Assembly: GCA_963281255.1 (NCBI GenBank)
Contig: OY725501.1
Location: 310,001-374,000, forward strand
Length of the DNA: 64,000 nt
Direction: 5' to 3'
Source: Aphrocallistes beatrix
Lineage: Eukaryota; Porifera; Hexactinellida; Sceptrulophora; Aphrocallistidae
Of the stretch, positions 60,701-64,000 are shown piece by piece. Within the stretch, counting starts at the first letter, position 1. Each line of letters opens with the position of its first letter. Made by a program: the position numbers and the translations under genes. The notes beneath the pieces are model-generated. The model saw nothing but the letters and a program-made list of their open reading frames with translations. It did not search any database and was not told where the DNA came from.

Positions 60701-61379
60701 TTCCAACCATCCCGGAATTTTACATAGAAGCTAATACAGTAGAACTTCGTTCTATGGGGCATGCCTAATTTCCGGGACGGTACGGGTTAAGATGCCTAAT
60801 TTCCAGGACGGGACGGGTTAAGATGCCTAATCTCCGGGATGGGACAGAAAAGCTACCTAATTTCCGGGACGGGACGGGTTAAGATGCTTAATTTCCGGGA
60901 CGGGACGGGTTAAGATACCTAATTCCCGGGACGGGAGGAGTCAAGATGCCTAATCTCCGGGACGGGACAGAAAAGGTACCTAATTTCCCGGACGGGACGG
61001 GTTAAGATGCCTAATTTCCGGGACGGGATCCCGTCCCGGAAATTAGCCATGCCCGTTCTATGAACACGGATAAGATGAACAAATTTCAAACGTCCCCTGG
61101 TACTCGTATTAACAAGAGAACTCTGCTTAATCGGGATAAAATATCGAAACTTGATGTGCCTCAATTAAGCGGAGTCGGTTATACTAATTTCAGCTAATTC
61201 TCTAATTAATAGGCATTTACAGTATTTGAAAATTCCTGTCAAAACATCCTACCTTGTGCGGTACTAGTATCCTGAGTGGATGTAGTCGGTGAGCTAGAGA
61301 GCTCCGTAGAGATCTCTGCTTCATTTTTCTCCTGTGAAGAGGGAGAGCTGCTTGGGGGGTTCGGGGGCTGTTCGGACAT
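39799..61379 (-). CDS. USP9X: Ubiquitin-specific protease USP9X / fat facets
   Basis: Very large deubiquitinase that removes ubiquitin from trafficking and signalling substrates. I assembled 21 exons, in transcript order 61253-61379, 60449-60659, 58261-58462, 56973-57311, 56186-56489, 55493-55704, 54516-54943, 53610-54017, 52871-53030, 51713-52127, 50765-51108, 49952-50323, 49151-49431, 48275-48466, 47408-47615, 46795-47046, 45976-46274, 43996-44341, 43060-43705, 42418-42774 and 39799-42035. They total 2,779 codons with every phase matching; human USP9X is near 2,570. The long N-terminal helical part carries blocks such as [15 protein letters not shown] and [23 protein letters not shown] ubiquitin-like module is encoded at 49952-50323. 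The catalytic domain has [13 protein letters not shown] (Cys1767), zinc-finger Cys pairs CKDC and [14 protein letters not shown], and [13 protein letters not shown] (His2077). The extra length lies mainly in the acidic/Ser-rich N-terminus. The renalase gene lies in intron 17. Confidence 0.97.
42785..42880. repeat. Palindromic repeat in USP9X-like intron
   Basis: TCGAAACCGATTTTTTAGC... is paired with ...AAAAACCGGTTTCAACTGTA around TTCTTACTG. A related hairpin is at about 62380-62470. Confidence 0.55.
43757..43913. mobile_element. Family F element
   Basis: Full copy: starts ACATTCCAACTGTCCCG, contains GTCCCGCGAAATTCAACGC and ends AAGTTGGCATGTATGC. It is in the USP9X-like intron before the catalytic-Cys exon. 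Confidence 0.8.
44642..45706 (+). CDS. RNLS: Renalase-like FAD amine oxidase, intronless, nested antisense in USP9X
   Basis: One open frame of 354 residues in the intron between USP9X-like exons at 45976-46274 and 43996-44341, on the opposite strand. The N-terminus has an FAD-binding Rossmann start ([16 protein letters not shown]), then [14 protein letters not shown] and CDIGAQYFT. Further blocks matching human renalase are [47 protein letters not shown] and [18 protein letters not shown], the last being the C-terminal FAD-contact region. Length matches the usual 340-350. Renalase oxidises dihydro isomers of NAD(P)H. The ATG at 44642 is the first in frame and follows an A-rich leader. Vertebrate renalase genes have several introns, so this copy may derive from a retroposed transcript, or introns may simply have been lost. 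Confidence 0.95.
   Translation: MLQQKTCLIGGGISCALTAYILSNKLTQKQLKPTEIQIRAKDIGGRMLTKAHPNFPNLTCDIGAQYFTTQIENEATKSFYQILMENAIIREYVGQISGGMHVENLTHFVAKKGTKSVVDYFFENAKIDSIQGNVSKIEIMEDGILISDENKTDLFTSVIITIPIPDLMQIEGNIKDVLLQPKFHTLKQAQYSSRYALALFYTKEISTPFKNAMTYVKEHPIIRFISVDNQKREISHQGTSILIHTSVPFGIENAKRDTEEVKNIVLHSLQLLYPQLPHPDDVYCHWWEVSQVFKPVKDTNFDFKDEILNSEGSMVINLNPLIILCGDIFTKSGLDGCIMSAVNACEKFACVNSV
45790..45957. mobile_element. Family M palindromic element, uninterrupted copy
   Basis: Arms CGAAAAAGGAAATAG...GAACTATTTCC with GGATTAATGGTGGGTTTTTT in the centre. The copy at 59690-60045 carries a family A insertion, so this one shows the empty site. Confidence 0.75.
46447..46669. mobile_element. hAT-like element with GTGGGTTTCTGTGG internal repeats
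   Basis: Ends CAGGGTTGCCGTGGGAATGG and CATTCCCGCGGCAACCCTG, perfect 8-bp duplication GTACTAAG at 46439-46446 and 46670-46677. One terminus of the same family is at 50705-50729. Confidence 0.92.
47108..47372. mobile_element. Family E minisatellite transposon, copy 2
   Basis: Target duplication ATCATAAA at 47100-47107 and 47373-47380. The internal units run GGGACGGGTTAAGATACCTAA, in inverse orientation relative to the copy at 32002. Confidence 0.9.
47641..47832. mobile_element. MITE family A
   Basis: TACAGTCGACTCCGCTTAAT at the left, AAGCGGAGTTGACTGTA at the right; TA flanks. Confidence 0.88.
48764..49049. mobile_element. hAT-Charlie-like MITE
   Basis: Ends CAGGGGTTCTTAAACTTTTT and TAGTTTAAGAACCCCTG; a TCTAGAA word flanks both sides. 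Such CAGNGGTTC ends are typical of animal hAT elements. Confidence 0.85.
49790..49916. mobile_element. MITE family A, short copy
   Basis: GTACAGGTGACTCCGCTTAA to AGCGGAGTTGACTGTA; adjacent to a separate repeat at 49700-49789 (CGGACATCTCTCTACAACGG). Confidence 0.82.
51369..51573. mobile_element. Family I hAT-like element, 205 bp
   Basis: Perfect 8-bp duplication GTTGGCAT (51361-51368 and 51574-51581) inside a family F copy. Starts CATGGGTTTATCTAGGATTT, ends GCACCTAGATAAACCTCTG. Confidence 0.93.
52287..52491. mobile_element. Family I hAT-like element, 205 bp, nested
   Basis: Perfect 8-bp duplication ATATCGCG (52279-52286 and 52492-52499). It splits an older palindromic repeat whose uninterrupted copy is at 58918-59010 (CATCCGCGATATCAGGGACA in inverse orientation). 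Confidence 0.94.
55284..55475. mobile_element. MITE family A
   Basis: Left TACAGTGACTCAGCTTAATA, right TTAAGCGGAGTCGACTGTA; close in sequence to 47641-47832 and 59813-60005, forming a subfamily with GGGTCA instead of GGGACA. Confidence 0.86.
58037..58219. mobile_element. MITE family C
   Basis: CAGTCAGGGTTGCTTATTGT to ATTAAGCGACCCTGACTG, TA flanks, in the USP9X-like intron before exon 3. Confidence 0.88.
58516..58877. mobile_element. Family E minisatellite transposon, longest copy
   Basis: Target duplication ATATTCTG at 58508-58515 and 58878-58885. About ten units of roughly 31 bp, alternating TTAACCCGTCCCGTCCCGG and TTTTCTGTCCCG variants. Confidence 0.93.
59813..60005. mobile_element. MITE family A inserted in family M
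   Basis: Inserted at a TA inside a family M copy (59690-60045). The uninterrupted copy at 45790-45957 reads across the site, so the insertion event and its TA duplication can be seen directly. Confidence 0.92.
60153..60386. mobile_element. Palindromic MITE with ACCGTAAACTGGG ends
   Basis: CCGTAAACTGGGGCTACTTT at the left and AAAGTCGCCCAGTTTACGG at the right, with further arm pairing (TATTTTATTAAAATTG). It is a long imperfect hairpin. Confidence 0.8.
60757..61054. mobile_element. Family E minisatellite transposon in USP9X-like intron 1
   Basis: Target duplication GTTCTATG at 60749-60756 and 61055-61062. Units GGGACGGGTTAAGATGCCTAA repeated about eight times. Confidence 0.93.
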
Positions 61380-62523
61380 TCAAGTGGAAATAGAATCGAT
61401 ATAGGCATTCATAGGCTAATACACTTGTGAATAACTAGAATCAGTTTGAGCAATTCTTAGAAATTCAATTATATATATACATTTTCGTGAGGGAGGGGTT
61501 CAATGGGAGGGAACATTCCCATCTCCCCCCCTGGATAGAACTTGATAAATGTCAAAAAGTGACTGTAGGGAAGACAAATTTTGATTCTCATATACAGATG
61601 TGTCAAAAATTTTCAGATCAGTGACAACATCTAAACTGGGAACGAATATTATTTCCATATAAGGTAAAAAGTATATACAGTGGAGATTTACTTTTTACCA
61701 ATTACTGTAATCACAAGGTTTGTCCATTAGTGAAAGCTACTTTCACATTCCAAATACATTTTCAAAATCTCGTTTTGGTACCTAATAGCAAATTCACAAG
61801 CAACGAATTTCGAACGAAATGCGATTTTCTCCGGCTATTGACATGTTATCAGTTCAAATTTCGCTGATATTACTCATAAGTACGATTATTCGCACGAATT
61901 TTGAACACAGAACCTAAAATATCATAAATCACACAAAAAAATGTATATATTATATGTCTATACAATGCCCTTTTTACTCAAATTCAGAGCTCCTATTAAC
62001 TAATCTCTATGAATAAATGCTATTGTGTAACTAGAGATATAATTACACTGAGCGAAGGTAAAGTGAAGTAATGAAAGTATTTTAACTTTGAACTCTCATT
62101 GCATGTGAGAGTGTACACGAATGACCCAATTATGTGATGACAATATGTGTACTTGTTCTGCTTTTCTGTACAAAATGAGCTAAGAGAATGGGAATTAAGT
62201 TAAAATTCAGTATTTTCGGTGTATTAGAGTGTAATTTCGCGAAAGGAAAGCATAAATATTTGTAATCGAAAGGATTAAATGCAGATTAAAGAGTAATTTC
62301 AATCATAATTACGAGAATTTTTCTTGTAATAGTGATTGAAATTACTCTCTAATCTGCATTTAATCGTTTCTACTGGTTTTTATTAGTATTGAAGTCGAAA
62401 CAGTAAGAAACGATAGAAATTAAAATGGATTTGGGATTTTTTACAAGGAAAAACCGGTCTTGACTGTACTACCTTCTACAGTTAAAATTAATGCTGAAAC
62501 ATCTCATATAAACCAATTAAAAG

Positions 62524-62742
62524 CTAAGTTGACTAATTCATTGAAAGATGATAAAGAATTATGAATTATTCAAAATCTCAAACATTAGTGCAGATTCTAT
62601 ACCCAAAAGTGGTTAAAAGGTTTCTCATGTTATATGCCTCTAACATTGCTCAGTCCCCAAGTGAAATATCAAATATTATTTTCATTATTTTAGTTTCAAA
62701 TTTTGAGTAATTCATTGATAATTCATGAATTAGTCAACTTAG
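62524..62742. mobile_element. Family G hAT-like element
   Basis: Ends CTAAGTTGACTAATTCAT and ATGAATTAGTCAACTTAG with perfect 8-bp duplication ATTAAAAG at 62516-62523 and 62743-62750. Nearly identical inside to 37497-37731. Confidence 0.95.
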
Positions 62743-63312
62743 ATTAAAAGTAGAGTCTAATTCCTAACAAAATGAACACTTTATTTATAGGCAACATTCT
62801 ATTAATAGTAACGGAGTTGATGAAGCAGATAAGACAGAAATAGAATCTGATTATATGAGCACGATATTATTATGTCATTAGTATTTCATAAAGCTTTGGA
62901 ACGTTATGCAGCAAATATTTGTGGCATTGTGGCAAAAGTGACAAAAATGTGTGAATTTTCGATTTTACACTGATCTTATTTAAATTATGATACATTTGAA
63001 AGTCTATTCAGCAGTACTCTTGTCTCACTCAAGTACGTTAGAACCTTCGTTAATATAAACATATATTTTATCCGCTACGAACGAAAATTTATGTAAATCA
63101 CTCCGGTTAATATGAATTCCGGATATTACGAACAAATTTCGACCGTCCCCTGTTAGTATCAACGAGATTCCACTGTCGATCAGGGGAAAATCGAAGTTTG
63201 TAATACTTTTCCGGAGTTTTTTATATCTACCACTCAGGGTTGAAACATGGCCCCTCCCCTGATCCAACACTGTGTACCGTAGGTATTCGAATAGTAACCG
63301 GCCACTTGAATA

Positions 63313-63567
63313 TGGACATAGCTAATTTACGGAATGGAACGAAACCATTCCGGAAAATCTGAGTACCTAATTTATGGAACTTGACGGAACTGTCCCGAAT
63401 TTTAAATGCCTATTTTACGGAATAATCCATTCCGGATATCATAAATGCCTAATTTACGAAACACTCCGTAAATTGGGCATTTATAACATCCGGAATGGAT
63501 TATTCCGTAAATTAGGCATTTAAAATTTCGGAACGGTTCCGTTAAGTTCAGTAAATTAGGTATGTCC
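63313..63567. mobile_element. Family E relative with TAATTTACGGAA units
   Basis: Target duplication CTTGAATA at 63305-63312 and 63568-63575. Same plan as family E (TGGACATAGCTAATTTACGG ends, internal inverted units) but with GGAATGGAAC in place of the GGGACGGGAC core. Confidence 0.85.
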
Positions 63568-63880
63568 CTTGAATATTCAACTTCCCCCAAAGAGTGTACC
63601 AATTTTTCTGACCCTAGAAGCTTTTCAACATCTATATTTCGAAGATTAACGGTATTTCCGTATGCAGGGGATTTTGAAAGATCTTATGAGGAGCATACAT
63701 GCCAACTTGAGCCACGATAAATTTCAGAGAAGTTTCTTCTTATCGACAGTCTTCACAATCTGATCAGAATATGTATATATGGATTTACAAATTGTCAATA
63801 AACACTAATAAGACTATTGAAATTCAAAATTACCCAAATAACTAAACAAATATCTAACTACAGGTGAATAGATAAATTCT

Positions 63881-64000
63881 TCAGTTGTCCTTCCATTCCA
63901 CTTGTAATTGTTCCCCAATAAATGCGAAGACATCAGTGTATTCTTCTATGATTTTCTCAGTTGGTTTACCGTGTCCATGACCAGCTTTCGTCTCAATGCG
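63881..64000 (-). CDS. PREP: Prolyl endopeptidase, last exon (partial)
   Basis: Serine peptidase (family S9A) cutting after proline in short cytosolic peptides. Only the last 39 residues and stop are present. [19 protein letters not shown] contains the catalytic His (AGH, equivalent to His680 of the mammalian enzyme), and the chain continues [11 protein letters not shown] to a C-terminus in the usual place (about 30 residues after the His). The frame is open to the window edge, so the gene extends to the right. The nucleophile Ser and the Asp are outside the window. Confidence 0.93.
   Translation of the reverse strand, partial: RIETKAGHGHGKPTEKIIEEYTDVFAFIGEQLQVEWKDN

Larger units (their letters stand above)
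61380..63880. other. Intergenic between USP9X start and PREP 3' end
   Basis: No gene supported. It includes a hairpin (arms about 62267-62305 and 62332-62370, AAATGCAGATTA), a family G element and a family E relative. The 61380-61900 part is the probable USP9X-like promoter but shows no element I can name. Confidence 0.5.

Overview
The window is nuclear DNA of an animal. It is AT-rich, its genes are broken by GT-AG introns of about 80 to 1,600 bp, and nearly every gene is recognisable as a metazoan family: DNA polymerase lambda, aspartylglucosaminidase, PPAN/SSF1, an ORP3/6/7-type oxysterol-binding protein, USP9X (fat facets), renalase and prolyl oligopeptidase. Ephrin-like membrane proteins and a very high density of small non-autonomous DNA transposons suggest an invertebrate, perhaps non-bilaterian (a sponge would fit). 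The sequence alone does not settle the species. Most gene models below were checked by hand for intron phase: exon lengths add up to open frames for Pol lambda (within the window), AGA, PPAN, ORP and the 21-exon USP9X gene.

Layout. 1-3.8 kb: 5' five exons of Pol lambda (minus), continuing off the left edge. 3.8-10.9 kb: a tandem segmental duplication with two SPATA2/Tamo-like genes (coiled coil, PUB-like domain, NZF zinc finger; plus strand), a decayed fragment of Pol lambda exon 1, and relics of a third gene copy. 11-15.7 kb: three minus-strand single-exon ephrin-like (cupredoxin-fold) membrane proteins, one with almost all of its ectodomain missing. 16.9-18.8 kb: aspartylglucosaminidase. 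19.7-22.9 kb: PPAN. 23.2-29.2 kb: the most unusual gene, a protein that begins with a near-perfect histone H3 tail, continues into a von Willebrand A domain with an intact metal site and ends in a lysine-rich, SPKK-containing, linker-histone-like tail. 30.2-38.6 kb: ORP with PH domain, FFAT motif and lipid-binding domain. 39.8-61.4 kb: complete USP9X-type deubiquitinase with an intronless renalase gene nested antisense in one intron. 63.9-64 kb: last codons of prolyl endopeptidase.

Between and inside the genes lie many miniature transposons. Several hAT-like families show clear 8-bp target duplications, including one built of GC-rich minisatellite units and one that sits 2 bp inside an ORP intron. 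Others are pogo/Tc1-like elements flanked by TA. The neighbouring genes do not form one pathway. A ubiquitin-signalling theme recurs (SPATA2-like adaptors, USP9X), as does a nuclear/chromatin theme (Pol lambda, H3-tail protein), but this is co-location and not evidence of a functional cluster.
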